The notes: generated from the sequence alone by a model not told the origin. 16,563 bases of DNA from Ophiosphaerella korrae (GCA_028456385.1 JALNQF010000692.1:1-16563), one strand, 5' to 3'. Positions 1 through 9,749 are shown, counted from the stretch's first letter. Numbers and translations: made by a program.

Positions 1-77
1 GCTAGTTACTCAGCCTAGTAGAGCTCGTCGACAGCGCTAAGCGTACCCTAATAGCTCCCCGCCCTAGACCCCTTACA
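1..77. other. GC-richer flank outside the RIP-mutated block
   Basis: By count about 44 of the first 80 bases are G or C, against roughly a quarter in the retrotransposon sequence that follows, and CpG and CpA dinucleotides are present. The change is abrupt at position 77/78, where copy A begins to match copy B (at 6608) base for base. No gene can be assigned. The minus strand has no stop across most of the piece but it is too short to support a coding call. It may be host DNA or another element at the edge of the AT-rich block. Confidence 0.6.
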
Positions 78-79
78 AG

Positions 80-745
80 ATTAATATATAAGTACTACAC
101 TTTAATAGAGAAGACAAGAAGGTAATGTATATTAGAATATACCTTAAAGAGGATATAATAAGATAGTTTAAACTTTACTAGATAGACTATATAATATATA
201 CTCTAGGAACATAGAAAGATAAAATAAAAGCTATTTTTAGAAGTTACAAATACTTTACTAAACAAATAAGAGTAGTATTTAAAGATATAGATATTACCTA
301 ATAAGCGAAAAAGAAGCTTAAAAAGCTTACATAATATAAGAGAATACCTAAATATATATTATAGTTTAAATAACTATTACAAAATATAGAATAGAATAAG
401 CTATCTCTAATATTATAATTTAAATAAAGACTAAAGTTAAGAATTTAGTACAAAATAATCTATATAGAAAAGCTAAAGATATTAGAAGCTCTAAAGTAAT
501 AGGTAATACAAGTAGATAATAACTTCTAAGAATAGAGAACAAATAAATATAGAAGATAACCTAGAAATAATAACGTAAAAAACTCTATAATCCTTAATAC
601 TAAAAAAGATAAGAAGAAGAAAAATAAAGACTTTACGTACTTTAACTATAGTAGGAAAAGCTACTACGTAAAAGACTATTAATTAAAGAATAAAGATATA
701 GTATATTATAAAAACAAAAAGCTAAGACACTTTATAAAAGACTAT
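80..745 (+). pseudogene. gag: gag remnant of copy A (capsid part and two CCHC knuckles)
   Basis: Gag forms the particle core, and its zinc knuckles bind element RNA. The frame starting at 80 matches copies B and C and runs without length change to the knuckles. Knuckle 1 is at 638-679 and knuckle 2 at 704-745, each with CX2CX4HX4C spacing. All the Cys positions are mutated: most read Tyr (TAT/TAC) and one in knuckle 2 reads Asn (AAC). The His of knuckle 2 is still CAC. Cys TGY to TAY is the expected RIP change from the opposite strand. Many internal TAA/TAG codons stand where Gln or Trp is expected. The N-terminal part, including the start codon, lies outside this truncated copy. Confidence 0.85.
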
Positions 746-2110
746 AGAAGTAAGAACTTAAAAAAAGAAACTTAGTTAAAGATAACTAAAAAGAAGAAAG
801 AAGTACTAAAAGTATAAGCTAAACCTTAAGAGAAATTAGTAGAAAGTAAAGAGTAATATATAATACTTTATTAGACTTTTTATTATAATACTAACTACTA
901 TATATACTTTTTAAGTAAGTATAAAGTAAGATAGTTTCTATATAAGAAATAAAGAGTAGTAGTAATAAAAGAGAGAATATAAGTATAGCTTAATAAAACA
1001 AGACGTATAATAGACTTACTAATAGAAGATTTAGAAAGAGAGAAGCCTTAGACTCTATTAATCCCTACTAAAGGACTAGTAGAGAATAAGAAGACTACTA
1101 TAGTTACTTCTAAAGAATAGTAAAGTAATAGAAAATAAGTTAACATAAGAAGTATAAAGTAGACCTAGTTAGATATATATACCTATAATAGTTATACGAC
1201 AATAGATATAGTAGAATAAAACTAAGAATAGTAGTTTATTTAGAAATACTTACTAGTTATAAGTATAGAAGAAGCGTATAAAGACTAGAAAATATATAAT
1301 CTTAAGAATATAAAGTTTATAGAATTCTAGAAATAAATAAAGTAATAGATAGTTATAGTAAGAAGAATACCTATATAGAGAGAGTAGTAATACCTTGTAG
1401 CAAAGACGTAATAGATTAACAAAGCCTATATACTAAGAATACTAGTTATATACTATATCTTAATAGAAAGAAAACTTAGTAAAGATAAATACTAGGAAGG
1501 AGATAATAAAAGAATAGACCTAAAACATCTAGTACACTTTAAGATATTATAGATATTATACCTAGCTATAAATTATATTCTATATAGAGAACCTAAAGTA
1601 AGAAACTATATATAGTTAGTAAGAAGAAAACTATACAATTATATAGTAGTAATTTAAGTAAAAGATATTATAGGATAAGAAACTACTATACTAGAAGAAA
1701 GATATATAGTAGAGGGGCTAAGAATAAAGATATCTAAGAAATACGTTTTAAAAAGACTATAGTATAAATATATAAATAATAAATATTAAAAATATAAAGA
1801 ATATAAACCTAAAGTAAGGTAATAGCTTTAGAAAAATAGATAATTTATAAAATTACTAAAGTAAGAATAGCTAGAAAGTATAAGAAGCCTATATATTATA
1901 AAAATAGGTATTTATTAAAGAAAAAATATATAAGTTATAATTAATATTAAAGCTATAAAAGACTTTATATAAAAAAAATTTATAAAATCTAAAGAATAAC
2001 TTATAAAATAAAGAGTTACTGTTAATAACTTAGTATAATTAAAGGAAAACTATTCTAAAAACTTATCTAATTTAAAATAGTACTCTATACACTAGAGTTA
2101 GAAGGATTAA
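746..2110 (+). pseudogene. gag-protease spacer and aspartic protease remnant, copy A
   Basis: A region of nearly 400 codons that I cannot assign to a domain connects the second zinc knuckle to the protease. It aligns with copies B and C. The retropepsin active site is at 1943-1951, where the family has Asp-Ser/Thr-Gly followed by Ala. Here the codons read Asn-Ile-Lys, with the Ala codon retained at 1952-1954, so the catalytic Asp is gone. Just after it, near 1998-2004, copy A has one base fewer than copy B, which moves everything downstream into a new frame. The protease would have cut the Gag-Pol polyprotein. Confidence 0.72.
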
Positions 2111-2310
2111 AGATTAGAAATATAGTTATAGATGTAATAATAATTAATAATAAATAAAAATTAATCCTAGAGATACTATAGTTATAGATAGTGAACCTAA
2201 AAATGAATTAGAGAATAAGGAAAATTAGTTACCCTAAATAAGATATATTAAGAGCTAACATAGAAATTTACAAAGGAAGATACCTAGATAAATATAAGAA
2301 ATAAGAGAAG

Positions 2311-3020
2311 TAACTTATAGAACCTAAAGACTACCTTCTAGAATATTAGCTATAAGACTTAGTAATAAACCTAAAAGAAGAGAAAAACGTAGTCTAGAGC
2401 CTAGTCTATAGAAAAACTAAAGATAAGTTAAAGATTAAACGTATATTTATATAAAACGTAATAAAGAAAAGATAGATATTAGAATTAAAATCTTTAGTAG
2501 TATATAGACCTATATTTATAAATAAAAAAGAGATAAATAATAAACAACTATATATAGACTTTAGAAAGACTAACGTAGTTATAAATAAGAACTAATACCC
2601 TTTACTACGTATAGATAAGATATAAGAAAAGCTATAGAATGTAAAAATCTTTACAAAGTTAGATATCTAGAATACCTATTATTAGATAAGAATAAAGAAA
2701 AGTAATAAGTAGAAAATAGCATTTTAAATATAATATAGACTATTTAAAAACGTAGTTATACCCTTTAGATTAATAAATATACTAGTAGTATTCTAAGAAA
2801 GAATTAATATAGAACAAAGAGAGTACTAAGACGTATTTATATTTATATACCTAGATAATATCTTTATACTCTTAGAAATAGAGGAAGAACACGTATAATA
2901 TATATATATAAGGTACTAGAGAAACTAGTAGAGAATAAACTATTTCTTAAAATAAGAAAATATAAACTCTATATAAAAGAAATAAATTTTATTAGATTTA
3001 TTATTAAACGAGGAAAAATC
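2311..3020 (+). pseudogene. pol: Reverse transcriptase remnant, copy A
   Basis: This is the RNA-dependent DNA polymerase of the element. Recognisable landmarks in the frame after the first frameshift are the segment preceding the fingers, a Leu-Tyr-Ile-Asp-Phe-Arg-Lys block at about 2548-2570, the KLD block holding the first catalytic Asp, and the YXDD box at 2848-2859. The box reads Tyr-Leu-Asp-Asn: the second Asp (GAT) has become AAT, which kills catalysis. Soon after, the run of TA repeats at 2897-2910 is one TA unit longer than in copies B and C and shifts the frame again. Numerous TAG/TAA codons replace Trp and Gln. Confidence 0.9.
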
Positions 3021-3239
3021 AATATTAACCCTAATATAATTAAAGTAATTAAGAAATAGCTTATACTAAAAAACTTACAAGAAGTATAATAGTTTTATAA
3101 GCTAGTAAACTTTTATAGAAAACTAATAGTAAGATAGTCTACATATATAAAACTATTAACTAGACTTATAAAGAAGGATACGCTATTCTAATAAATAGAA
3201 GAATATAATAAAGTATTTAATTAAATTAAAAAGAAGTTT

Positions 3240-3670
3240 ATAGAAAACCTAGTTATTAGAATATATAACTTAGAAGTACTAGTAATAGTAAAAATTAATA
3301 TATCTAACTTAGTCTATAGAATAGCACTAATACAAGAAGATCTAAGAACTAAGTAAGAATACTTAGTTAAATACTTCTTAAAGAAAATAAAGTAAGTAGA
3401 GCTTAACTACTTAATTTATAATAAATAAATACTAGTAATTTATAAAGTATTTAAATAGTAAAGAGTATACTTATAAAGAGTAAAGTATAAGATAAAGGTC
3501 TATATAGACTATAAGAATCTTATAAGATTTATAATAAATAAGGACCTATTATAATACTATACTAGATAGTAGAAATTCTAATTAATATTTAAATTTAAGG
3601 TTATACATATAAAAGGAAAAGATAACAAGTTAGTAGATACTCTAATTAGAAGATAAGACTTATAAGAAGA
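3240..3670 (+). pseudogene. pol: RNase H remnant, copy A
   Basis: RNase H removes the RNA strand from the RNA/DNA hybrid during reverse transcription. The Asp-Ala-Ser motif that opens the Ty3/gypsy domain is at 3297-3305, but its catalytic Asp codon reads AAT (Asn). The middle part, around 3400-3430, keeps the Leu-Asn-Tyr landmark. The domain's closing Asp-Ala-Leu-Ser-Arg-Arg landmark at about 3637-3654 reads Asp-Thr-Leu-Ile-Arg-Arg. Copies B and C carry the same domain at 9750-10160 and 14560-14990. Confidence 0.85.
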
Positions 3671-3789
3671 AGTAAATACTACTAGTATAGTTCTATTTAA
3701 AAATAAAAAAAGAAACTTAGTCTTAAATAAACCTAAGATAGCTATAATACTTAAGAGAAAAAATAGCAAGTTAGATAAATAGATTTAGA

Positions 3790-4980
3790 TAGAAATAATA
3801 AAAACTTCTAAAGAAATAGAAATACAAGAAATTTAAGATAGATTTGTAATAACTTATAGAAAAACGTATATTCTAGGTAAAATTTAAAGGGAATTTATAC
3901 AACAATTCTACGAGCTACTAGTATATAGATACTAAGAGATAGAAAAAACACTAAATAGGCTTTTAAGAGATTACTATATCCTAAGAGTAAGATAACTAGT
4001 AGAAAAAGTACTACAAAACTATATAGAGTACTATAAGAATAAGTATAATAGATATATACTATATAGAATACTATAACTAGTTAAAGTAGTAGAATACCTC
4101 TAGAGAGTTATTATAATAGACTTTCTTACAAAGCTACCTAAGTTAAAAGACCTAATATTAGGAGTTAAATATAATAGAGTCTTAATAATAGTAAATAAGC
4201 TTATAAAGTAGATATACTTTAGACTATATAAAGAGAAAAGTAAGATAGAAGTTACTATACTCTAAGTCCTAAGAACTATAATTAGCTAATATAGTATACT
4301 AGATAAGATTATTATAAATAGAGATATAAGATTTATATTAAAATTATAGGGAATAATAATAGTATAATTGGGAATATAATATTAAATATTAACAGCGTAT
4401 TCTCTATAGATAGATAGATAATTAGAATATATAAATTAGATAGTAGAATAATACTTAAGATACTACCTTAACTATAACTAGAAAAATTAGGTATAGTTAC
4501 TACTTATAGTATAGCTAGTATATAATAGTATAAAGAATATAGTAATAGAAGTATTACTTTTCTTTATAAGCTATAGATTTAATCTAAATTTATATAAAAT
4601 ACCTAATAATATAGAGTCTTTATCTCTAAAAAGAGAAAATTTTATAAATAGATTAAAAGAAATATATAATTAACTAAGATAAGATATAGAATTCTTGTAT
4701 AATTAAATACTAAAGTACTATAACAAGAAATATAAAGAAGGACTCTAATTTAAAAAAAGAGAAAAAGTATAGTTAGTATAAAAGAATATTAAGAGTAAAC
4801 AATCTAGTTTAAAACTAGATTACGTAAAAATTAGACTATATAAGATTAAGAAGAAAGTTACACTAGTTATATTTAGATTAAAACTACTAAGTAAAATAAG
4901 GATATAACTAATATTCTACGTAGTACTACTAGAGTAAGTACTATAGGATATAGAACTACTAGTATACAAAGTAGATATAT
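3790..4980 (+). pseudogene. pol: Integrase remnant (zinc-binding, DDE core, GPY/F), copy A
   Basis: Integrase inserts the cDNA into the genome. The zinc-binding module is recognisable at 3921-3941, where the two His codons of the usual His-Gly-His-Gln-Gly element read Tyr (3924-3926 and 3930-3932), and its two Cys are also Tyr further on. The catalytic core has Asp at 4119-4121 (GAC, kept), the second Asp position at 4317-4319 (AAT, now Asn) and Glu at 4425-4427 (GAA, kept). The last two are separated by 35 residues, the classical D35E spacing. A GPY/F-like element begins at about 4815 with Leu-Asp, and its Gly-Pro-aromatic codons read Arg-Leu-Tyr. All of this lies in one frame. Confidence 0.9.
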
Positions 4981-4991
4981 ATAGGGAATAG

Positions 4992-5153
4992 GAAGAATAG
5001 AAAGTTAAAGAAATCTTAGAATATTAGTTCTATAATAGTAAGAACTACTACTTAGTAAAATAGATAGGTATAGATAGAAAAAGATAACTATAGGAAGATA
5101 TATAGGAACTAGAAGACAACCTTAACTACTTTAAGAAACTAGAGGAGTTCTAA
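4992..5153 (+). pseudogene. Chromodomain remnant at the end of pol, copy A
   Basis: Chromodomains at the C-terminus of integrase direct chromoviruses to modified histones, typically H3K9-methylated heterochromatin. The region reads as a Glu/Lys-rich start, a Tyr-Tyr-Leu-Val-Lys strand followed by a stop where Trp belongs, and a final Glu-x-Asn-Leu helix. Its diagnostic Trp codons are now TAG. The frame ends at a TAA at 5151-5153, equivalent to 16450-16452 in copy C. That TAA could be the natural stop, or a mutated Gln with the real end a little further on. Confidence 0.78.
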
Positions 5154-5175
5154 AATTAAAACCCTCTATATTACC

Positions 5176-5511
5176 TTATAGTAAATAGAGAAGATTTACG
5201 CTACTAACACTAGATAGAGAGGTAATAGGAGCGCTTAAAGAAATAGAAACTAGTATAGCCTCTACTACGTTATCTAAATCTAACTTAGCCTCTATTATAC
5301 AAAACTATTTAGATAACTTAGTATTATTATAAGCTTTTAACTTATAAAGACGCTTAATATAAGAATAAAGCTCTACTAGCTTATAAAGAGTTAGCTTATA
5401 CTTAGTCTTAGCTATAGTAAGCTATAATAATAGTCTCTCTTAAGCCTTATTAATAGCTCTCCCTATACAATTTAGTAGATAGAGACTATATAGAAATCGA
5501 ACACTTATACT
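5176..5511 (-). pseudogene. Possible antisense coding relic, unidentified
   Basis: On the minus strand a frame of about 111 codons ends at a TAA (5176-5178). It is broken by only three internal stops (one TAA, two TAG), each of which could derive from Gln or Trp by RIP. The plus strand over the same stretch has many more stops. The reading suggests a helical, Lys/Leu/Tyr-rich first part, then an acidic segment and a Ser/Leu-rich tail. I recognise no family. The local flip to a pyrimidine-rich plus strand agrees with minus-strand coding, but pyrimidine-rich strands of RIP-mutated DNA have few stops by chance, so this is tentative. Confidence 0.3.
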
Positions 5512-5791
5512 CTATTAGAGAAATAGCTATAAAAATATACTTATACTAAATATTAGTAAGAATATATTAATATAATATTTACTATCCTTTAAGTATATAA
5601 GACACAAAAAGCCTAATAAAGTATAGTAATAATAGAGAAATATCTTAACTATATTATAAATAATATAAGCTATAAAGAAGAGTTTATAACGTTAGAAATA
5701 AAATAATATAGAGAGTAATAAAGAACTAGTAATAAATAAAGAAATAAGATAAATAACTTTAGCTTTAAGATAGAGGAACAAAGATCTACCT

Positions 5792-5805
5792 AGACAAAAG
5801 GATAA
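5792..5805 (+). other. Possible polypurine tract just before the LTR
   Basis: A purine-rich run including AAAAGGA lies immediately before the TGTT that opens the LTR. In LTR retrotransposons such a tract primes plus-strand synthesis and sits directly 5' of a 3' LTR. If it is real, the LTR at 5806 is also the 3' LTR of copy A. The sense strand is purine-rich everywhere, so the match could be chance. Confidence 0.25.
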
Positions 5806-6196
5806 TGTTATAGTTATAACAAGAAATAATTAGATAGAGCTAATTAGCCCTATAGTAAACAAGAACAATATATATAACTTATAGAGAGATAAACTTAATT
5901 AAGAAACTAACTATAATAGAGACACGTAACAAATTTATAAATTTATAATCTTAGTAAATACAAAGTTGTAAAGTACTAAGAAGGTATAAGTATATAGTTA
6001 ATAGAAATGCGCATTATTAGGATAGTATTAGTAATTTAATTATTAACTACGAGTAATAATATATTAACATTGCGAGACATCTTTCTATTATTTATAGTCT
6101 ATTACTTAATTATAACACGAGCTTTTATTATTAACTTCTAATCTACTAATACTCTCTAGTAGTTACTTGTAGTTAACAATAGGTAACCCTATTACA
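5806..6196 (+). repeat. LTR of copy B (5' LTR, possibly shared with copy A)
   Basis: The left edge is set by alignment with the LTR at 10507: both begin TGTTATAG and then share a block including AACAAGA and CTAATTAG. The start at 5806-5821 is a perfect dyad, TGTTATA-GT-TATAACA. The right edge is inferred: CTATTACA at 6189-6196 is a near match (7 of 8) to the reverse complement of TGTTATAG, and the aligned position in copy C reads CTATTATA. That gives about 391 bp. It lacks the four-unit repeat array of the other LTR, and contains the conserved AATGCGCATT palindrome at 6006-6015. LTRs carry the promoter and the RNA end signals. Confidence 0.6.
6006..6015. promoter_or_regulatory. Palindrome AATGCGCATT in the LTR, conserved between copies
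   Basis: This is a perfect 10-base palindrome inside a 26-base block (6006-6031) identical to copy C at 10778-10803, the best-conserved stretch seen in the LTRs. It keeps TpG, CpG and CpA dinucleotides in otherwise RIP-depleted DNA. It is a candidate protein-binding site of the LTR promoter, but no factor can be named. Confidence 0.35.
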
Positions 6197-6258
6197 CCTT
6201 GCTAATTTAGTTATTAGGAGAAGCAAAGCGTAAGTAACGTATAGTCTAAGCTAATATA
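6197..6258 (+). other. Leader of copy B with a possible primer-binding site
   Basis: The 62 bases between the inferred LTR end and the gag start align with the 61 bases in copy C. A primer-binding site should begin TGG near the LTR edge. TAG at 6208-6210 is what RIP would make of TGG, and the flanking sequence is shared with copy C at 10979-10981, but it lies about 11 bases from the LTR edge and I cannot name a matching tRNA. Confidence 0.25.
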
Positions 6259-7275
6259 ATAGTAGAAAGTTTAACTATAAAAAGAGCTTAGGCACCTATA
6301 AGTAGCTATAAGTTAGATAATACTATATAGAAAGTAATTAAGGATTATATAAACAACTTAATCTCTAAGAAAGAAAATATAAAGCTAGTAATTAACGCTT
6401 TAGAAACCTAGAATAAGGAACTATAAGATTACGTAAGGTAAAACAAAGCTTAGATTAAAGCTATTATAGTAGGATAAAATTAGATAGAATAAATTACTTA
6501 GAGATTAGAAATAAGTATAACAAAGAAACTACTAAAGATACCTATACTTAAAAAGTTTAATAGAATAAGAGAAAAACTAAGACCGTTTATAACTTTAGTA
6601 TAACTCTAGATTAATATATAAGTACTACACTTTAATAGAGAAGATAAGAAGGTATTATATATTAGAATGTACCTAAAAGAGGATATAAGAAGATAGTTTA
6701 AACCTTACTAGATAGACTATACAATATATACCCTAGGAATATAGAAGGATAAAATAAGAGCTATCTTTAGAAGTTACAAATACTTTACTAAACAAATAAG
6801 AGTAGTATTTAGAGATATAGATATTACCTAATAAGCTAAAGAAAAGCTTAAAAAGCTTATATAATATTAGAGTATACTTAAATATATATTATAATTTAAA
6901 TAACTATTACAAAATATAGAATAGAATAAGCTATCTCTAATATTATAATTTAAATAAAGACTAAAGTTAAGAATTTAGTACGATATAATCTGTATAGAAA
7001 AGCTAAGGATATTAGAAGCTCTAAAGTAATAGGTAATATAAGTAGATAATAACCTCTAAGAATAGAGAACAAATAAATATAGAAGATAACCTAGAAACAA
7101 TAATATTAGAGACCTTATAATCCTTAATACTAATAAGGATAAGAAGAGAAAAAATAAAGACTTTACGTACTTTAACTATAGTAAGAAAAGCTACTATATA
7201 AAAGACTATTAATTAAAGAAGAAAGATATAGTATACTATAAATATAGAAAACTAGGACACTTTATAAAAGACTAT
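6259..7275 (+). pseudogene. gag: gag remnant of copy B
   Basis: This is the structural protein of the particle. The start is inferred from agreement with copy C: at 6259-6261 the codon is ATA followed by Val-Glu-Ser, where an original ATG would become ATA by RIP. The same change is seen at 11029 in copy C. Two zinc knuckles of the CX2CX4HX4C type follow at 7168-7209 and 7234-7275. Every Cys is Tyr, but the Gly-His pair of the second knuckle survives as GGA-CAC. The reading frame has no length change over its roughly 340 codons. Many TAA/TAG codons occur at Gln or Trp positions. Confidence 0.87.
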
Positions 7276-8600
7276 AGAAGTAAGAACCTAAAGAAAGAAA
7301 CTTAGTTAAAAACAACTAAAAAGAAGAAGGAAGCCCTAAAAGTATAGGCTAAACTTTAAGAGAAAGTAGTAAAAAGTAAAAAGTAGTACGTAATACTCTA
7401 TTAAACCTTTTATTATAATAATAACTACTATATATACTTCTTAAGTAAATAAAGAGTAGTAGTAATAAAAGAAAGAACGTAAGCATAGCTTAATAAAATA
7501 AGACGTATAATAGACTTACTAATAGAAGACTTAGAAAGGAAAAAGCCCTAGACCCTATTAATCCCTACTAAAAGACTTATAGAGGATAAGAAGACTACTA
7601 TAGTTGCCTCTAAAGAATAGTAAAGTAATAAAAGAGAAGTTAATATAAGAAGTATAGAGTATACCTAGTTAGATATATATAGCTATAATAGTTGTATATC
7701 AATAGATATAGTATAATAAAACTAAGAATAGTAGTTTATTTAGAAATACTTACTAGTTATAAGTATAGAAGAAGCGTACAAAGACTAGAAAATATACAAT
7801 CCTAAGAATATAAAGTTTATAGAATTCTAGAAATAAATAGAGTAATAGATAGTTATACTAAGAAGAATACCTATATAAAGAGTATAGTAATACTTTGTAC
7901 AAAAAACATAATAGATTAATAAAGCCTATATACTAAGAATACTAGGAATATACTATATCTTAATAGAAAGAAGACTTAGTAAAGATAAATACTAGGAAGG
8001 GGACAATAAAAGAATAGACTTAAAATATTTAGTATACTTTAAGATATTATAGATATTATACTAAAATACAAATTATATTCTATATAGAGAACCTAAAGCA
8101 AGAAACTATATATAGCTAAAAAAAAGAAAAGGATATAATTATACAGAAGTAATTTAAGTAGAAGATATTATAAGATAAGAAACTATACTAAGAGAAGGAT
8201 ATATAGTAGTAAAGCTAAGAATAAAGCTATCTAAGAAATACATCTTAAGAAGACTATAGTATAAATATATAAATAATAAATATCTAAAACATAAAGAGTA
8301 TAAACTTAAAGTAAGGTAATAGCTCTAGAAAAATAGATAATTTACAAGATTACCTAAGTAAGAATAGCTAGAAGGTATAAGAAGCCTATATATTATAAAA
8401 ATAGATATCTATTAAAGAAAAAGAATACAAGTTATAATAAATAGTAGAGCTATAAAGAACTTTAGATTAAAAAAGTTTATAGAAATATAATAAATAAGTT
8501 ATATAATAAAGAGATACTCTTAATAACTTAGTATAATTAAAGGAAAACTATTCTAGAAAACTATTTAGTTTAAAATAGTACACTCTATACTAAAGCTAGA
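7276..8600 (+). pseudogene. gag-protease spacer and protease remnant, copy B
   Basis: The region from the second knuckle to the protease aligns with copies A and C, except for a ten-codon in-frame deletion at about 7443-7450. I recognise no domain in the spacer. The protease active site at 8440-8448 reads Asn-Ser-Arg followed by Ala. The family has Asp-Ser/Thr-Gly, so the catalytic Asp has become Asn and the Gly has become Arg, both G-to-A changes. The frame stays the same as gag, so these elements made Gag and Pol from one frame with no programmed frameshift or stop visible between them. Confidence 0.75.
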
Positions 8601-8814
8601 AAGATTAAAGATTAGAAATATAGTTATAGATATAATAATAATTAATAATAAATAAGAAGTAATTCGAGAGATACTATAGTTATAGAAAGTTAACCTAAAA
8701 ATCGATTAGAGGATAAAGAAAATTAGCTACTCTAAGTAAGATATATTAAGAGCTAATATAAAAATACATAAAGAAAGATTCCTAGATTAATATAAAAAAT
8801 AAAAGAAGTAACTT

Positions 8815-9545
8815 ATAGAACCTAAAGACTACCTTCTAGAATATTAGCTATAGGACTTAGTAATAAACTTAGAAGAAAGGAAAGACGTAGGCTAGAGCTT
8901 AGTCTACAAAAAAACTAAAGAAGAGTTAAAGATTAAACGTATATTTATACAAAACGTAATAAAAAATAGATAAATATAAGACTTAAAATCTTTAGTAGCG
9001 TATAGACTTATATTTATAGACAAGAAATAAATAAATAATAAATAATCCTATATAGACTTTAGAAAGACTAATATAGTTATAAACAAGAACTAATACTTCT
9101 TACTATATATAGATAAAATATAAAATAAGCTATAGAATGTAAAAATCTTTATAAAGCTAGATATCTAGAACGCCTATTATTAGATAAGAATAAAAGAAGG
9201 TAATAAGTAGAAAACAGCGTTTTAAACACAATATAAACTATTTAAATATATAGTTATAGCTTTTAGATTAACAAATATACTAGTAGTATTCTAGGAAAGA
9301 ATTAGTATAGTACTAAGAGAGTACTTAGACGTATTTATATTTATATACTTAGATAATATCCTTATATTCTTAGAAATAGAGGAAGAATACGTATAACATA
9401 TATATAAAGTACTAGAAAAACTAGTAAAAAATAAACTATTTCTTAAAATAAGAAAATATAAATTCTATATAGAAGAAATAGACTTCTGTAGATATATTAT
9501 TAAACTATGAAAATTTAAAATCAACCTAAACAAGATTAAAGTAAT
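8815..9545 (+). pseudogene. pol: Reverse transcriptase remnant, copy B
   Basis: The frame continues from gag without a shift. The YXDD box is at 9346-9357 and reads Tyr-Leu-Asp-Asn, the same loss of the second catalytic Asp as in the other copies. Upstream, the KLD block with the first catalytic Asp and the block around 9052-9100 that opens the palm are recognisable. Unlike copy A, the TA-rich stretch just after the active site is not expanded, so the frame is kept. Trp and Gln codons are widely replaced by TAG/TAA. Confidence 0.88.
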
Positions 9546-9749
9546 TAAAGAATAGCTAATACTAAAAAACCTATAAGAAGTATAATAGTTTTATAAGCTA
9601 GTAAACTTTTATACAAAACTAATAGTAAGATAGTCTAAATATATAGAACTATTAACTAGACTTATAAAGAAATACACGCTATTTAAATAGATAGAAGAAT
9701 GTAATAAAGTATTTAATTAAATTAAAAAGAAGTTTATAGAAAACGTAGT

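Larger units (their letters stand above)
78..5153 (+). mobile_element. Copy A: Ty3/gypsy chromovirus, 5'-truncated, RIP-inactivated
   Basis: It aligns along its whole length with the gag-pol of copies B and C. Compared with B it lacks the 5' LTR, the leader and about 117 gag codons. Domain order is gag, two zinc knuckles, protease, reverse transcriptase, RNase H, integrase, chromodomain, the order of chromoviruses. Inactivation is of two kinds: very many RIP transitions, and two length changes (one base lost near 1998-2004, two bases gained in the TA run at 2897-2910). The frame therefore shifts twice, at start positions congruent to 2, then 1, then 0 modulo 3. No 3' LTR follows directly: homology with copy C ends about 12 bases after the pol stop. 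One sampled 60-base block is 58/60 identical to copy B, so A and B are close relatives. Confidence 0.93.
5154..5805. other. Inter-copy segment with no homology to copies B or C
   Basis: About 650 bases between the end of copy A pol and the LTR at 5806. Homology with the post-stop sequence of copy C lasts only about a dozen bases. The first part, roughly 5170-5510, has a pyrimidine-rich plus strand, the reverse of the purine-rich sense strand elsewhere, and contains the antisense frame listed separately. The rest, about 5512-5805, is AT-rich with no gene I can support. Two readings are possible: an unrelated RIP-mutated sequence into which copy B inserted, or a long 3' internal region of copy A that ends at a shared LTR. 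Confidence 0.5.

Noticed and set aside
21..32. GAGCTCGTCGAC, two adjacent six-cutter sites like a cloning linker
   Set aside because: Flanking sequence shows no vector polylinker and the motif is short; chance in GC-rich DNA is enough.
2895..2912. TA run as a functional microsatellite or origin
   Set aside because: It falls inside RT coding sequence and is a TA slippage of the version in copies B and C.
3578..3769. Minus-strand open frame of 63 codons with an ATG
   Set aside because: It lies antisense to the RNase H/integrase junction of copy A. Its Phe/Leu/Ile-rich product is what the complement of purine-rich RIP DNA gives by chance, and copies B and C do not conserve it as a frame.
5512..5805. 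Further minus-strand membrane-protein-like frame
   Set aside because: Hydrophobic reading comes from T-rich composition, stops recur, and nothing anchors it to a family.
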